A stretch of 64,000 nt of DNA from Streptomyces sp. NBC_00094 (GTDB lineage Bacteria > Actinomycetota > Actinomycetes > Streptomycetales > Streptomycetaceae): contig NZ_JAPEMB010000001.1 of NCBI RefSeq assembly GCF_026343125.1, positions 5,647,501 to 5,711,500 of the forward strand. Reading direction: 5' to 3'. The notes under the pieces were generated by a model, which was not told where the DNA came from, ran no database searches, and saw only the letters and a list, made by a program, of their open reading frames with translations. Position 1 is the stretch's first letter. Every line of letters begins with the position of its first letter. Made by a program: the position numbers and the translations under genes. Positions 35,537-46,390 of the stretch are shown here, piece after piece.

Positions 35537-36199
35537 ATGAGGATCCAGCACACCGGCGCATATGCGACGAGTACCGGCATACCGTCCCAGCGTGCCCGCG
35601 CGAGAACCCGCCGGCCCGGCCGGATCCTGCGGGACCTGCGCGAGCGCGGCGGCCGGGGGCCGCGGGCCCTCACCTTCGCGGCAGGCGACCTCGTGGTCGT
35701 CTCCGGGCTGCCCGGCAGCGGCAAGTCCACCCTCATGAAGCGCGCCGCCGGCGGCCGGGGCATCGACTCCCAGGACGTCCGCGAGCGCTGGGAGGCCCGG
35801 ATGCCGCGCCTCCTGCCGTACGCGGTCTACCGCCCGCTGGTCCGGATCGCGCACTACGCGGGGCTGCGCCGCGCCCTGCGCTCCGGCGCGAGCGTGATCG
35901 TGCACGACTGCGGGACCCAGTCCTGGGTGCGCGGCTGGCTCGCCCGCGAGGCGCGACGCCGGGGCGGCGCCCTGCACCTGGTCCTGCTCGACGTCGCCCC
36001 GGACGAGGCCCGCGACGGGCAGCGCGCGCGGGGCCGGGGCGTGTCCTCGTACGCCTTCGCCCGGCACCGGCGGGCCGTCGGCAGGCTGCTGCGGACCGCC
36101 GAGTCCGGCCGCCTCCCGCACGGCTGCGCCTCGGCGACCCTGCTCGACCGGGACGCCGCCGACGCCCTCCGGAGGATCGGGTTCCGCGGGGCCGTCTGA
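35537..36199 (+). CDS. Small P-loop kinase-like ATPase
   Basis: 220 residues. Walker A is VVSGLPGSGKSTLMKR, preceded by a 40-residue basic leader. The following DSQDVRERWEARM and the layout (IVHDCGTQSWVRGWLAREARRRGG, LVLLDVAPDEARDGQRARGR) resemble zeta-toxin/chloramphenicol-phosphotransferase-like small kinases. No antitoxin gene is adjacent. ATG 35537 follows GGGGGAGC at good distance. Substrate unknown. Confidence 0.75.
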   Translation: MRIQHTGAYATSTGIPSQRARARTRRPGRILRDLRERGGRGPRALTFAAGDLVVVSGLPGSGKSTLMKRAAGGRGIDSQDVRERWEARMPRLLPYAVYRPLVRIAHYAGLRRALRSGASVIVHDCGTQSWVRGWLAREARRRGGALHLVLLDVAPDEARDGQRARGRGVSSYAFARHRRAVGRLLRTAESGRLPHGCASATLLDRDAADALRRIGFRGAV

Positions 36200-36315
36200 C
36201 GGCCGGTCCCGTGTCCGTACCCCCTGCTTTTGGCCACGGCGGTGCCGAGGCGGCGTTAGGGTGCTGCGGGGCGGCGCGGGAGGGTGCGCCCCCGCGAGAA
36301 TGGGGAAGAGTGACC

Positions 36316-37056
36316 GTGGACGTGACGTGGCCGGGCAATGAGCTCGAAGAGGTCCTTGCCGCCTCGCTCGGCAACCCCGCCGCAGGCGGCCGGCTGGTCG
36401 AGGTGCTGGGCCGCAGCCCGGTCTGGGTGCCCCTGCCCAACGGCGGCGGCCCCGACAGCCCCGATCTGGACCTCGCCACCATGGAGATCGACGGCGCGGC
36501 CTACGTGCCCGTCTTCAGCTCCGAACAGCAGTTCCTCGCCTGTGTCGGCAATCACATGTCCTTCGCCGTGGCCCCCGCCCGCGACTTCGCGCGCGGCCTG
36601 CCCCCGCAGCTCGGCATCGCCGTGAACCCCGGCGGTACCGTCGGCCTCCCGCTGCCCCCGCCCGCCGTCGCCGAGCTCTGCCGCGCCGGCCGCACCCCGC
36701 TCGACGGCCCCGCCAGCGGCGGCCGCGTCCGCCTCTTCGAGCCCGACTGGCAGGACGACCCGGTCGACTTCCTCGCCGCCGCCTCCGCAGAGTTCGAGGC
36801 CACCGGCGTCGTCGCCACCGCCCGCCGTGCCCTCGCGAGCGTCGAGGGCACGGAACCCGCCCTCTTCATCGGCGTCCAGCTCGCCGCCTGGGACGGCGTC
36901 GACCGCAACGCGCCCCTCGACGCCCTCGGCCGCGCCCTCGGCCGCGTCGAGGTCGCCTGGCCGGTCAACCTCATCCTGCTCGACATGGCGCAGGACCCGG
37001 TCGGAGACTGGATGCTGGAGCGGGTACGCCCCTTCTACCAGCGCGCCGCCGGGTGA
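36316..37056 (+). CDS. SseB-family protein (first of two)
   Basis: 246 residues. N-terminal SseB domain: WPGNELEEVLAASL, VWVPLP, ATMEIDGAAYVPVFSSEQQFLAC and a VNPGG motif; C-terminal SseB_C-like half ends LILLDMAQDPVGDWMLERVRPFYQRA. SseB was named for enhanced serine sensitivity in E. coli and has no settled biochemical role. GTG 36316 is chosen because GGGGAAGAG lies 6-8 nt before it; GTG 36310 is too close. Next to another SseB-like gene. Confidence 0.83.
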   Translation: MDVTWPGNELEEVLAASLGNPAAGGRLVEVLGRSPVWVPLPNGGGPDSPDLDLATMEIDGAAYVPVFSSEQQFLACVGNHMSFAVAPARDFARGLPPQLGIAVNPGGTVGLPLPPPAVAELCRAGRTPLDGPASGGRVRLFEPDWQDDPVDFLAAASAEFEATGVVATARRALASVEGTEPALFIGVQLAAWDGVDRNAPLDALGRALGRVEVAWPVNLILLDMAQDPVGDWMLERVRPFYQRAAG

Positions 37057-37155
37057 GCGGCCCCCTGTTTAAGCTGAACTGAATCGGTGGCCGGATCGTC
37101 GTGTGCCCGGCCGGACGTGGTGGACGTGGTGAACGGAAGAGGGGCGGGACCCAGG

Positions 37156-37947
37156 GTGAGCGCGTCAGGCACCGCTGCGACCGGACAGGTCGAGCACATG
37201 CTGCGCCAGGTGGCACCCGGACGCTACGACGCGTACGAGAGCCTGCTGCACGCCCTGGCCGACGGCGAGGTCCGGATGCTGCTCTGGCAGGGCTCGCCCG
37301 GTTCGCCCGACGCCCAGTACGGGAACATGGAGGTCGACGGCTTCGGCTACGCGCCCTGCGTCACCTCCGCCCAGGAGCTCGCCGCCTCCGGCTGGAACCG
37401 CGCCCACGAGCTCGTCACCGGCCGCGAGATGGCCCGAGCCCTCTACCCCGACCGCTGGGGCATCTGGCTCAATCCGCACGCCCCCGGCGGCGGTGTCGGC
37501 ATCCCCTGGGCCGACCTGCGCCGGATCGCCACCGGCCTCGACCGGATGCCCGCGGGACCCCTGCGCGTCAGCGAACCCGCGCTGGAGATCCCGCAGTTCT
37601 ACGCCCTGCTCACGCAGAACGCGCACCGCACCCCGGCGGTCAGGTCGCTGCGCCGCGGCTGGGTGCAGCCCGCGCTCGGCTCCCCGTACCTCGTCATCGG
37701 TCTCGACCTGTACGACACCTCCGCGGCCGCCGTCGACGCGGTCCGCGCGATGATGAGCCAGTCGATCTCCGCCGTACCCGACGGACTGCCCGTCTCTACG
37801 GTCTCCCTCTCCGACGCGTACGACCCGGTGGCGCTCTGGCTGTGCGCCCACGCACGGCCCTTCTACGACCGCGAGGCGCACGCCGGACGCGGATCCGCCG
37901 CCGTGCCGGGGTACGGCTACCCGCCGTCGGCCCCGTCCGGATACTGA
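37156..37947 (+). CDS. SseB-family protein (second of two)
   Basis: 263 residues. VEHMLRQVAPGRYDAYESLLHALADGEV, GNMEVDGFGYAPCVTSAQEL and WLNPHAPGGGVGIPW are SseB-like, with the matching C-terminal half ending CAHARPFYDR as in the preceding protein. A Gly/Tyr/Pro tail follows. Start GTG 37156 agrees with relatives; earlier GTGs are possible. The two neighbouring genes diverged strongly but share the domain plan. Located near the glycine/serine operon, which is suggestive only. Confidence 0.8.
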   Translation: MSASGTAATGQVEHMLRQVAPGRYDAYESLLHALADGEVRMLLWQGSPGSPDAQYGNMEVDGFGYAPCVTSAQELAASGWNRAHELVTGREMARALYPDRWGIWLNPHAPGGGVGIPWADLRRIATGLDRMPAGPLRVSEPALEIPQFYALLTQNAHRTPAVRSLRRGWVQPALGSPYLVIGLDLYDTSAAAVDAVRAMMSQSISAVPDGLPVSTVSLSDAYDPVALWLCAHARPFYDREAHAGRGSAAVPGYGYPPSAPSGY

Positions 37948-37977
37948 GACGCCACTCTGCTCCACTCGTACCCCATC

Positions 37978-38006
37978 AGCCTCCGGAGTCCTCTCCGGAG
38001 GCTTTC
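37978..38006 (+). terminator. Terminator after the SseB-like genes
   Basis: Perfect 11-bp stem (37978-37988 with 37993-38003), 4-nt loop and a short T-rich tail. Confidence 0.85.
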
Positions 38007-38309
38007 GTTCGCCCCAATACCGCACCTCGAACGCCCAGTTGAGCGACATGTCCGATTGGTGCGAAGAGGACCCGAGATGGTCCGCTCAGGTGATCGCGAC
38101 GTCCGGATAACGGAAGTCACAGCACCGCATCACGTTTGAGCAAACATTCCTCGTCAGGGCTGGCGGGTGATCGCGGACGCATTGAAGACTCCCCGGAACA
38201 CCGGGCGTTCTGCTCACATCGAGCCGAAGCCCAGCATGTTGTTCCACCGAGCCGCTACCCGCGGCGGGCAAGGGCCGGCTACCGGCGGCCGAGAGGGGTC
38301 CTCACCACG
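38007..38309 (+). promoter_or_regulatory. Upstream region of the peptide ABC operon
   Basis: 303 bp without a convincing gene. It holds a small palindrome GTTTGAGCAAAC near 38129-38140 and CCCGG/CCGGG near 38195. GAGAGGGG at 38291-38298 is the ribosome site of the first permease gene. No firm -35/-10 pair was assigned. Confidence 0.4.
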
Positions 38310-39338
38310 ATGACGGCACCACTGCACGAGACGAGTGCGGGCGAGTCGACCGCCACCGTCGTCGGCGCGCCCGACGCTCCCGGCACTCCGGACACCTCCG
38401 GCACCGGCGCCAAGGTGATCCAGGGCCGCTCGCCCTGGCAGATCGCCTGGACCCGCCTCAAGCGCGACAAGCTCGCCCTCGCCGGCGCCTTCGTCGTCGT
38501 CTTCCTCATCCTCGTCGCGATCTTCGCCCCGGTCATCGTCGGCCTCCTCGGCCACCCGCCGGAGGAGTTCCACGAGGACCAGATCGACCCGCTGTTCGGT
38601 ACGCCGATCGGGTCGTGGGGCGGCATCAGCTCCGACTTCCTCCTCGGCGTCGAACCGGTCAACGGTCGCGACGTCTTCAGCCGCATCGTCTACGGCGCCC
38701 GGATCTCGCTGCTCGTCGCCTTCCTCGCGGCGGTCTTCGCGGTCGTCCTCGGCACCGTCCTCGGCATCATCGCGGGCTACTTCGGCGGCTGGGTCGACGC
38801 GGCCCTCAGCCGGATCATGGACGTCATGCTGGCCTTCCCGCAGCTGCTGTTCACGATCGCGCTGGTCTCGGTGCTGCCGAACCAGTTCCTCGGTCTCGAC
38901 GGGTCGGGCGTCCGCATCGCCGCCCTGGTGCTCGTGATCGGCTTCTTCGGCTGGCCCTACGTGGGCCGTATCGTCCGAGGTCAGACCCTCTCGCTGCGCA
39001 ACCGCGAGTACGTCGAGGCCGCCCAGAGCCTGGGCGCCGGCCGCCTCTACATCCTGCGCCGCGAGCTGCTGCCCAACCTGATCGCCCCGATCATGGTCTA
39101 CGCGACCCTCATGATCCCCACCAACATCCTCACCGAAGCGGCGCTCAGCTTCCTCGGCGCGGGTGTGAAGCCGCCCACCGCTTCCTGGGGTCAGATGCTG
39201 TCGACGGCCATCACCACGTACGAGGCGGACCCGGTGTTCATGGTGATCCCCGGCCTCGCGATCTTCGTCACCGTCCTTGCGTTCAACCTCTTCGGCGACG
39301 GCGTGCGTGACGCGCTCGACCCGAAGGGCTCCCGCTGA
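38310..39338 (+). CDS. Peptide ABC transporter permease (DppC/OppC type)
   Basis: 342 residues: cytoplasmic N-terminal extension (about 45 residues), the OppC_N helix WTRLKRDKLALAGAFVVVFL, then the BPD_transp_1 domain with the EAA loop EYVEAAQSLGAGRLYILRRELLPN. First gene of a C-A-B-D-F importer operon. ATG 38310 after GAGAGGGG. Forms the membrane channel with the permease at 41336. Confidence 0.92.
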   Translation: MTAPLHETSAGESTATVVGAPDAPGTPDTSGTGAKVIQGRSPWQIAWTRLKRDKLALAGAFVVVFLILVAIFAPVIVGLLGHPPEEFHEDQIDPLFGTPIGSWGGISSDFLLGVEPVNGRDVFSRIVYGARISLLVAFLAAVFAVVLGTVLGIIAGYFGGWVDAALSRIMDVMLAFPQLLFTIALVSVLPNQFLGLDGSGVRIAALVLVIGFFGWPYVGRIVRGQTLSLRNREYVEAAQSLGAGRLYILRRELLPNLIAPIMVYATLMIPTNILTEAALSFLGAGVKPPTASWGQMLSTAITTYEADPVFMVIPGLAIFVTVLAFNLFGDGVRDALDPKGSR

Positions 39339-39448
39339 CCGCTCGCCGACGACACCCAAGACCCGCCCCTGCCGCTGGCGACAGGAGGCTCATCCCCCAA
39401 CGGCGGACCGATACAACGGCCGTCATTACTCCGGAGGTTGCGAGACCC

Positions 39449-41221
39449 ATGACTCTGATGAGCTCTCAGAGGCGCAGAATCGCCGCGGGCGCGCTGCTGG
39501 CAGCGGCCACGATGGTCGTCACCACCGCCTGTGGCGGTGACAGCGGCGGCGACACCGGCGGCAAGGGCAAGGCGGGCGCGGCCGGCTTCAACGCCGCCGT
39601 GAACAAGATCGCCAGCCCCTCCGACAAGAAGGGCGGCGAGCTGAAGTTCATCGGCTCGCAGGAGGCCGACTCGTGGGACCCGCAGCGCGGCTACTACGGC
39701 TTCGTGTGGGACTTCGCCCGCTACTACACCCGTCAGCTCGTCAGCTTCAAGGCCGAGCCGGGCGCCGCCTCCACCGAGCTCGTCTCGGACCTCGCCACGG
39801 ACACCGGCAAGGTCTCGGCCGACGGCCTCACCTACACCTTCACGCTGAAGGACGGAGTGGCCTGGGAGGACGGCAAGCCGATCACCTCCAAGGACATCAA
39901 GTACGGCATCGAGCGCATCTGGGCGCAGGACGTCATCTCCGGCGGCCCGATCTACCTGCAGCAGGTCCTCGACCCCAAGGGCGAGTACAAGGGTCCCTAC
40001 AAGGACACCTCCGCGGACAAGCTCGGCCTGAAGGCGATCGAGACCCCGGACGACAAGACCATCATCTTCAAGCTGCCGGTCGCCAACGGTGACTTCCTGC
40101 AGATGCTGGCCATGCCCGCCGCCTCCCCGGTCCGCCAGGACAAGGACACCAAGGCCAAGTACGGCCTGAAGCCCTTCTCCTCCGGCCCGTACAAGTGGGA
40201 TTCGTACACGCCGAACAAGGCGATGAAGCTCGTCCGCAACGACAAGTGGGACGGCAAGACCGACACGATCCGCAAGGCTCTGCCGGACACCATCAGCGTC
40301 ACGTTCACCACGAACGCCGACGACATGGACAACCGCCTGGTCGAGGGCGAGTACGACCTCGACCTCAACGCCACGGGTGTCGGCGCCGCCGCCCGCCAGA
40401 AGGTCCTCCAGCAGCACAAGGACAACGTCGACAACCCGCAGACGGGCTTCATCCGCTACGCGGTCTTCCCGCAGACGGTGATCCCCAACATCGAGTGCCG
40501 CAAGGCCATCATCTACGCGGCCGACTCGAAGTCCCTCCAGACCGCCCGTGGTGGCCCGCAGGCCGGTGGCGACATCGCCTCCAACATGCTGCCGCCGGCG
40601 ATCAAGGGTGCCGACCCGAAGGCCGACCCGTACGGCAAGCTCGCGGGCGCTCCGGACCTCGCCAAGGCGAAGGAGGCCCTGAAGAAGTGCGGTAAGCCGA
40701 ACGGCTTCAAGACCACCATCGCGGTCCGCAACAACAAGAAGATCGAGATCGCGACCGCCGAGTCCCTCCAGCAGTCGCTGAAGGCCGTCGGCATCGACGC
40801 CCAGATCGACCAGTTCGACGGCGCCCAGACCTCCGGCATCATCGGTTCGCCGAAGGTCGTCAAGGACAAGGGCTACGGCATCATCGTCATGGGCTGGGGC
40901 GCCGACTTCCCGTCGGGCCAGGGCTTCCTCCAGCCGCTGGTCGACGGTCGCTTCATCCTCCAGAGCGGTAACAACAACTTCTCGGAGCTGAACGACCCGG
41001 CCGTCAACGGCCTGTTCGACGCCGCGCTGAAGGAGACCGACCCGGACAAGGCCGGCGAGCTCTACAAGCAGATCAACACGAAGGTCTCGGAGGCCGCGGT
41101 CTACCTGCCCTTCACCCACGAGAAGAACATCATCTGGCGCAGCTCCCGGCTGACCAACGTCTACACCGCGGACGCCTACAACGGCCGCTACGACTACGCG
41201 TCGCTCGGCGTCGTCAAGTAA
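39449..41221 (+). CDS. Peptide/nickel-type ABC substrate-binding lipoprotein (SBP_bac_5)
   Basis: 590 residues. Signal with lipobox VVTTAC, Gly/Asp/Lys-rich linker, then the family-5 binding fold: LVSDLATDTGKVSADGLTYTFTL, GVAWEDGKPITSKDIKYGIERI, FSSGPYKWDSY. Delivers oligopeptides (or another cationic ligand) to the permeases. ATG 39449 with CGGAGG upstream. Codon use is strongly C-ending with many AAG codons, suggesting high expression. Confidence 0.92.
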   Translation: MTLMSSQRRRIAAGALLAAATMVVTTACGGDSGGDTGGKGKAGAAGFNAAVNKIASPSDKKGGELKFIGSQEADSWDPQRGYYGFVWDFARYYTRQLVSFKAEPGAASTELVSDLATDTGKVSADGLTYTFTLKDGVAWEDGKPITSKDIKYGIERIWAQDVISGGPIYLQQVLDPKGEYKGPYKDTSADKLGLKAIETPDDKTIIFKLPVANGDFLQMLAMPAASPVRQDKDTKAKYGLKPFSSGPYKWDSYTPNKAMKLVRNDKWDGKTDTIRKALPDTISVTFTTNADDMDNRLVEGEYDLDLNATGVGAAARQKVLQQHKDNVDNPQTGFIRYAVFPQTVIPNIECRKAIIYAADSKSLQTARGGPQAGGDIASNMLPPAIKGADPKADPYGKLAGAPDLAKAKEALKKCGKPNGFKTTIAVRNNKKIEIATAESLQQSLKAVGIDAQIDQFDGAQTSGIIGSPKVVKDKGYGIIVMGWGADFPSGQGFLQPLVDGRFILQSGNNNFSELNDPAVNGLFDAALKETDPDKAGELYKQINTKVSEAAVYLPFTHEKNIIWRSSRLTNVYTADAYNGRYDYASLGVVK

Positions 41222-41335
41222 TCCGACCCGCTTCACCGGCGCACCACCCGCCGCCAGGTCCGAAGGGCAGGTGATGGCCGAGGGTGGCGGCCGGGGGATC
41301 CGATCGGGTCCCCCGGCCGCCGACCGGCCGACCGC

Positions 41336-42334
41336 ATGCTTGCATACATAGTCCGACGGCTCTTCGCAGTCGTCGTGATGCTGCTCGTCGTCACGCTCGT
41401 GACGCTCAGCATCTTCTTCCTCATCCCCAAGATGACCGGCAGCGACCCTGCCGCGATGTTCGTCGGCAAGCAGGCGGATCCGGCTTCCATTGAGGGAATC
41501 CGTCAGAAGCTGGGCCTGGACGAGCCGATCCTGGTTCAGTTCTGGCACTTCGTCTCCGGCATCTTCGTCGGCCGGGACTACACGGGTGGTGGCGACACCA
41601 TCCACTGCGCGATGCCCTGCTTCGGCTACTCGTTCCGCACCGAGCAGGACGTGTGGACGATGCTGGTCGACGCGTTCCCCGTCACCCTTTCCATGGTCCT
41701 CGGCGCCGCCGTGCTGTGGCTGGTCCTGGGCGTGTCCACGGGCGTGATCTCCGCGCTCAAGCGCGGCACGATCATCGACCGTGCGGCCATGATCACCGCG
41801 CTCGCCGGTGTCTCGCTGCCCATCTTCTTCACGGCCATGCTCGCGATGCTCGTCTTCCGCACGCAGCTCGGCTGGGTCAACGCCTCGTACGTCCCGATCT
41901 CCGAGTCCTTCGGCGGCTGGTTCGGCGGTCTGCTCCTGCCATGGGTGACCCTCGCCTTCCTGTACGCGGCGATGTACGCGCGGCTCACCCGCGCCACCAT
42001 GCTGGAGGTCCTGGGCGAGGACTACATCCGTACCGCCCGCGCCAAGGGCCTGCCGGAGCCGGTCGTGCTCGGCAAGCACGCGATGCGCTCCACCATGACC
42101 CCCATCCTGACCATCTTCGGCATGGACCTCGGCGCCCTCGTCGGCGGCGCGATCCTCACCGAGACCGCGTTCAGCCTCCACGGCCTCGGCGGTCTCGCCA
42201 TCAAGGGCGTGAGCGAGCGTGACCTGCCGCTGATCCTGGCGGTCACCCTCATCACCGCCGCCTGCGTGGTCGTCGCCAACCTCGTGGTGGACCTTCTCTA
42301 CGCAGTGATCGACCCCCGAGTGAGGCTCGCATGA
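41336..42334 (+). CDS. Peptide ABC transporter permease (DppB type)
   Basis: 332 residues, begins MLAYIVRRLFAVVVMLLVVTL and has the EAA loop EDYIRTARAKGLPEPVVLGKHAMRS. Partner of the DppC-type permease. The stop overlaps the next ATG by 4 nt. The start has no strong ribosome site; the 114-nt gap before it may contain processing signals. Confidence 0.92.
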   Translation: MLAYIVRRLFAVVVMLLVVTLVTLSIFFLIPKMTGSDPAAMFVGKQADPASIEGIRQKLGLDEPILVQFWHFVSGIFVGRDYTGGGDTIHCAMPCFGYSFRTEQDVWTMLVDAFPVTLSMVLGAAVLWLVLGVSTGVISALKRGTIIDRAAMITALAGVSLPIFFTAMLAMLVFRTQLGWVNASYVPISESFGGWFGGLLLPWVTLAFLYAAMYARLTRATMLEVLGEDYIRTARAKGLPEPVVLGKHAMRSTMTPILTIFGMDLGALVGGAILTETAFSLHGLGGLAIKGVSERDLPLILAVTLITAACVVVANLVVDLLYAVIDPRVRLA

Positions 42335-43433
42335 CGGACAAGCTGTCGAAGACCGGCGCGGCCGTGGGCGAGCCGGTCTCCACCGGGAAGTCCGCGCCCT
42401 CCGACGCGTTCCTCGACGTACGTGACCTGAAGATCCACTTCCCGACCGACGACGGTCTGGTCAAGTCGGTCGACGGCCTCAGCTTCCAGCTGGAGAAGGG
42501 CAAGACCCTCGGCATCGTGGGCGAGTCCGGCTCCGGCAAGTCGGTCACCTCGCTCGGCATCATGGGCCTCCACACCGTCGGCCAGTACGGCCGGCAGAAG
42601 GCCCGTATCTCCGGCGAGATCTGGCTGAACGGGCGCGAGCTCCTCACGGCCGACCCCGACGAGGTCCGCAGGATGCGCGGCCGCGAGATGGCGATGATCT
42701 TCCAGGATCCGCTGTCCGCGATGCACCCGTACTACACGATCGGCCACCAGATCGTGGAGGCGTACCGCGTCCACAACAACGTCGACAAGAAGACGGCGCG
42801 CAAGCGGGCCGTCGAACTCCTCGACCGGGTCGGCATCCCCGAGCCCGCCAAGCGGTTCGAGAACTACCCGCACGAGTTCTCCGGCGGCATGCGCCAGCGC
42901 GCCATGATCGCCATGGCGCTCGTCAACAACCCCGAACTGCTCATCGCGGACGAGCCGACCACCGCGCTCGACGTGACCGTGCAGGCCCAGATCCTCGACC
43001 TGATGCGGGACCTCCAGAAGGAGTTCGGCTCGGCGGTCGTCATCATCACCCACGACCTCGGCGTCGTCGCCGAGCTCGCCGACGACATCCTCGTCATGTA
43101 CGGCGGGCGGTGCGTCGAGCGCGGACCGGCCGAGTCCGTCTTCTACGAGCCGCAGCACCCCTACACCTGGGGCCTGCTCGGCTCGATGCCGAGGATCGAC
43201 CGCGATCAGACCGAGCGGCTCATCCCGGTCAAGGGCAACCCGCCCAGCCTCATCAACATCCCGGACGGCTGCGCCTTCAACCCCCGCTGCCCGTACGCGG
43301 ACGTGCCCAAGGGCGGCATCACGCGCACCCAGCGGCCCGAGCTGGCCCTGGCCGGCGACCGCCACTTCTCGGCCTGCCACATGCCGCAGGAGGAGCGGAC
43401 CCGCATCTGGACCGAAGAGATTGCGCCGAAACT

Positions 43434-43437
<4 letters not shown>
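42331..43437 (+). CDS. Peptide ABC transporter ATP-binding protein (DppD type)
   Basis: 368 residues. Walker A GESGSGKSVTS, Q-loop MIFQDPLSAMHPY, signature FSGGMRQRAMIAMAL, Walker B LLIADEPTTALD, H-loop VIITHDLGVV. C-terminal oligo_HPY region with Cys-rich FNPRCPYADV...FSACHMP, where a [4Fe-4S] cluster occurs in relatives. ATGA overlap with the permease before and GTGA overlap with the next gene. Confidence 0.94.
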
Positions 43438-44663
<1,226 letters not shown>

Positions 44664-44667
44664 CACC

Positions 44668-44706
44668 GAGAAGCCCCTGCCGCACCCCGTGCGGCAGGGG
44701 CTTCTC
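44668..44706 (+). terminator. Operon terminator
   Basis: Perfect 17-bp stem (44668-44684 with 44690-44706) and a 5-nt loop, 4 nt after the DppF stop. Confidence 0.92.
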
Positions 44707-44820
44707 GCTGCGGCCGCGCACGGGGGGTCGGGGGCGGAGCCCCCGGCCCCGTCAGGGTTCCGGGGAGGGGCGGGGTGGGGGAGCCGCAACCCCCGCGGGC
44801 GCAACCGGCACAATTGGGCG

Positions 44821-45498
44821 GTGCTCCACGATCTGTTCAGCCCCGACGTCCAGCACGCCCTGGACCTCGTCGGCATCTTCGTCTTCGCCATCTCCGGCGC
44901 CCTCCTCGCCGTCCGCAAGAACTTCGACGTCTTCGGCATCGCCGTCCTCGCCGAGGTCACCGCTCTCGGCGGCGGCCTGCTCCGCGACCTGATCATCGGC
45001 GCCGTACCCCCCGCCGCCTTCACGGATCTCGGCTACTTCGTCATGCCGCTGGTCGCGTCCGTCCTCGTCTTCTTCCTCCACCCGGAGGTCGAACGGACCC
45101 AGACCGCCGTGAACGTCTTCGACGCCGCCGGGCTCGGCCTCTTCTGCGTGACGGGCACGACGAAGGCGTACGACTACGGCCTCGGTCTCACCTCCTCCGC
45201 CGCGCTCGGACTCGCGACGGCCGTCGGCGGCGGTGTCCTGCGGGACGTGCTCGCCAACGAGGTGCCGTCCCTGCTCCGCTGGGACCGCGACCTGTACGCC
45301 GTCCCCGCGATCGTCGGAGCGACGATGGTGGTCCTCTGCATCCGTTTCGACATGCTCAACGCCTTCACCAGCGGGGCCGCCGTCCTCACCGCCTTCGTGC
45401 TCCGGCTCCTCGCGATGCGCTACCACTGGCGCGCGCCCCGCGCGTGGAACCGCCGCTCCTCCGCCCGCGAGGAGCCGGAAAAAGCTACCGCTCAGTAG
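44821..45498 (+). CDS. TRIC-family (UPF0126/YadS) membrane protein
   Basis: 225 residues, about seven helices in two homologous halves: IFVFAISGALLAVRK...ALGGGLLRDLIIG and LFCVTGTTKAYDYGL...AVGGGVLRDVLANEVP. The two GGG(L/V)LRD motifs are diagnostic; family members are trimeric monovalent cation channels. GTG 44821 lies 6 nt after CACAAT and lacks a ribosome site, so the mRNA is probably leaderless. A basic/acidic tail of about 25 residues follows the last helix. Confidence 0.88.
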   Translation: MLHDLFSPDVQHALDLVGIFVFAISGALLAVRKNFDVFGIAVLAEVTALGGGLLRDLIIGAVPPAAFTDLGYFVMPLVASVLVFFLHPEVERTQTAVNVFDAAGLGLFCVTGTTKAYDYGLGLTSSAALGLATAVGGGVLRDVLANEVPSLLRWDRDLYAVPAIVGATMVVLCIRFDMLNAFTSGAAVLTAFVLRLLAMRYHWRAPRAWNRRSSAREEPEKATAQ

Positions 45499-45514
45499 CT
45501 AGCTGGGGTACCGT
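45483..45514. promoter_or_regulatory. Inverted repeat and -10 of the thioesterase gene
   Basis: AGCTAC (45483-45488) and GTAGCT (45495-45500) form an 18-bp dyad that overlaps the stop codon of the TRIC gene. TACCGT (45509-45514), 7 nt before the next ATG, is a likely -10. The dyad would cover the -35 region, a good place for a TetR-type repressor. Confidence 0.5.
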
Positions 45515-45521
45515 CGAAACC

Positions 45522-46376
45522 ATGAGCACGAGCACCGAGACGACCGCCGTCGGGACCGCGAACGAGTTCGACCGCGACACCGCCGTCACCCTCAGGACCC
45601 CCGGCGTCTATGACGCCGACCTCTCCGCCGGCTGGACGATCATCCAGGCCGTCAACGGCGGCTACCTCCTCGCCCTGCTCGGCCGCGCCCTCGGCGACCA
45701 CCTCCCGCACCCCGACCCGTTCACGATCTCGGCGCACTACCTCACGCCGTCCGTGCCCGGCCCCGCGGTGATCCGGACCGAGACCGTCCGTACCGGCCGG
45801 ACCCTCTCCACCGGACAGGCCTCGCTCTTCCAGTACGCCGAGGACGGCACCGAGGTCGAGCGCATCCGCGTCCTCGCCTCGTACGGCGACCTCGACGCCC
45901 TCCCCGACGACGTCCGCACCACCGCGACGCCGCCCGTGATGGCCCCGATCGAGAACTGCTTCAGCGCCGCCGACAACCCGGCCCCGAGGATCCCCGGCTC
46001 CTCCGCCATCGCCGACCGGCTGGACCTCCGCCTCGACCCGGCCTGCGTGGGCTGGGCGGTCGGCGCGCCGTCCGGCAAGGGCGAGATGCGAGCCTGGTTC
46101 GGTCTCGCCGACGGCCGCGAGCCGGACGCGCTCTCCCTGCTGCTCACCGTCGACGCGCTGCCGCCGACCTCCTTCGAACTGGGCCTCAAGGGCTGGACCC
46201 CGACGGTGGAGCTCACCACCCACGTCCGCTGCCGCCCCGCACCCGGCCCGCTGCGGGTCTCCATCACCACGCGCAACCTGGCCGGAGGCTTCCTGGAGGA
46301 GGACGCCGAGGTCTGGGACAGCGCCGACCGCCTGGTGGCCCAGTCCCGCCAGCTGGCCCGCGCCCCGCGCGGCTGA
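45522..46376 (+). CDS. Acyl-CoA thioesterase, TesB-like double hotdog
   Basis: 284 residues. Two hotdog halves: AGWTIIQAVNGGYLLALLGRAL...ISAHYLTPSVPGPAVIRTE and FGLADGREPDALSLLLTVDALPPTS...VELTTHVRC. Hydrolyses acyl-CoA; chain-length range unknown. ATG 45522 has no Shine-Dalgarno but a -10-like hexamer 7 nt upstream, so leaderless expression is likely. A dyad in its promoter suggests regulation by an acyl-CoA-sensing repressor (inference). Confidence 0.85.
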   Translation: MSTSTETTAVGTANEFDRDTAVTLRTPGVYDADLSAGWTIIQAVNGGYLLALLGRALGDHLPHPDPFTISAHYLTPSVPGPAVIRTETVRTGRTLSTGQASLFQYAEDGTEVERIRVLASYGDLDALPDDVRTTATPPVMAPIENCFSAADNPAPRIPGSSAIADRLDLRLDPACVGWAVGAPSGKGEMRAWFGLADGREPDALSLLLTVDALPPTSFELGLKGWTPTVELTTHVRCRPAPGPLRVSITTRNLAGGFLEEDAEVWDSADRLVAQSRQLARAPRG

Positions 46377-46390
46377 ACACCCCGGAGCCG

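Noticed and set aside
39191..42181. 996-codon open frame antisense to the peptide transporter genes
   Set aside because: Spans three real genes and their gaps; composition is typical of high-GC shadow frames.
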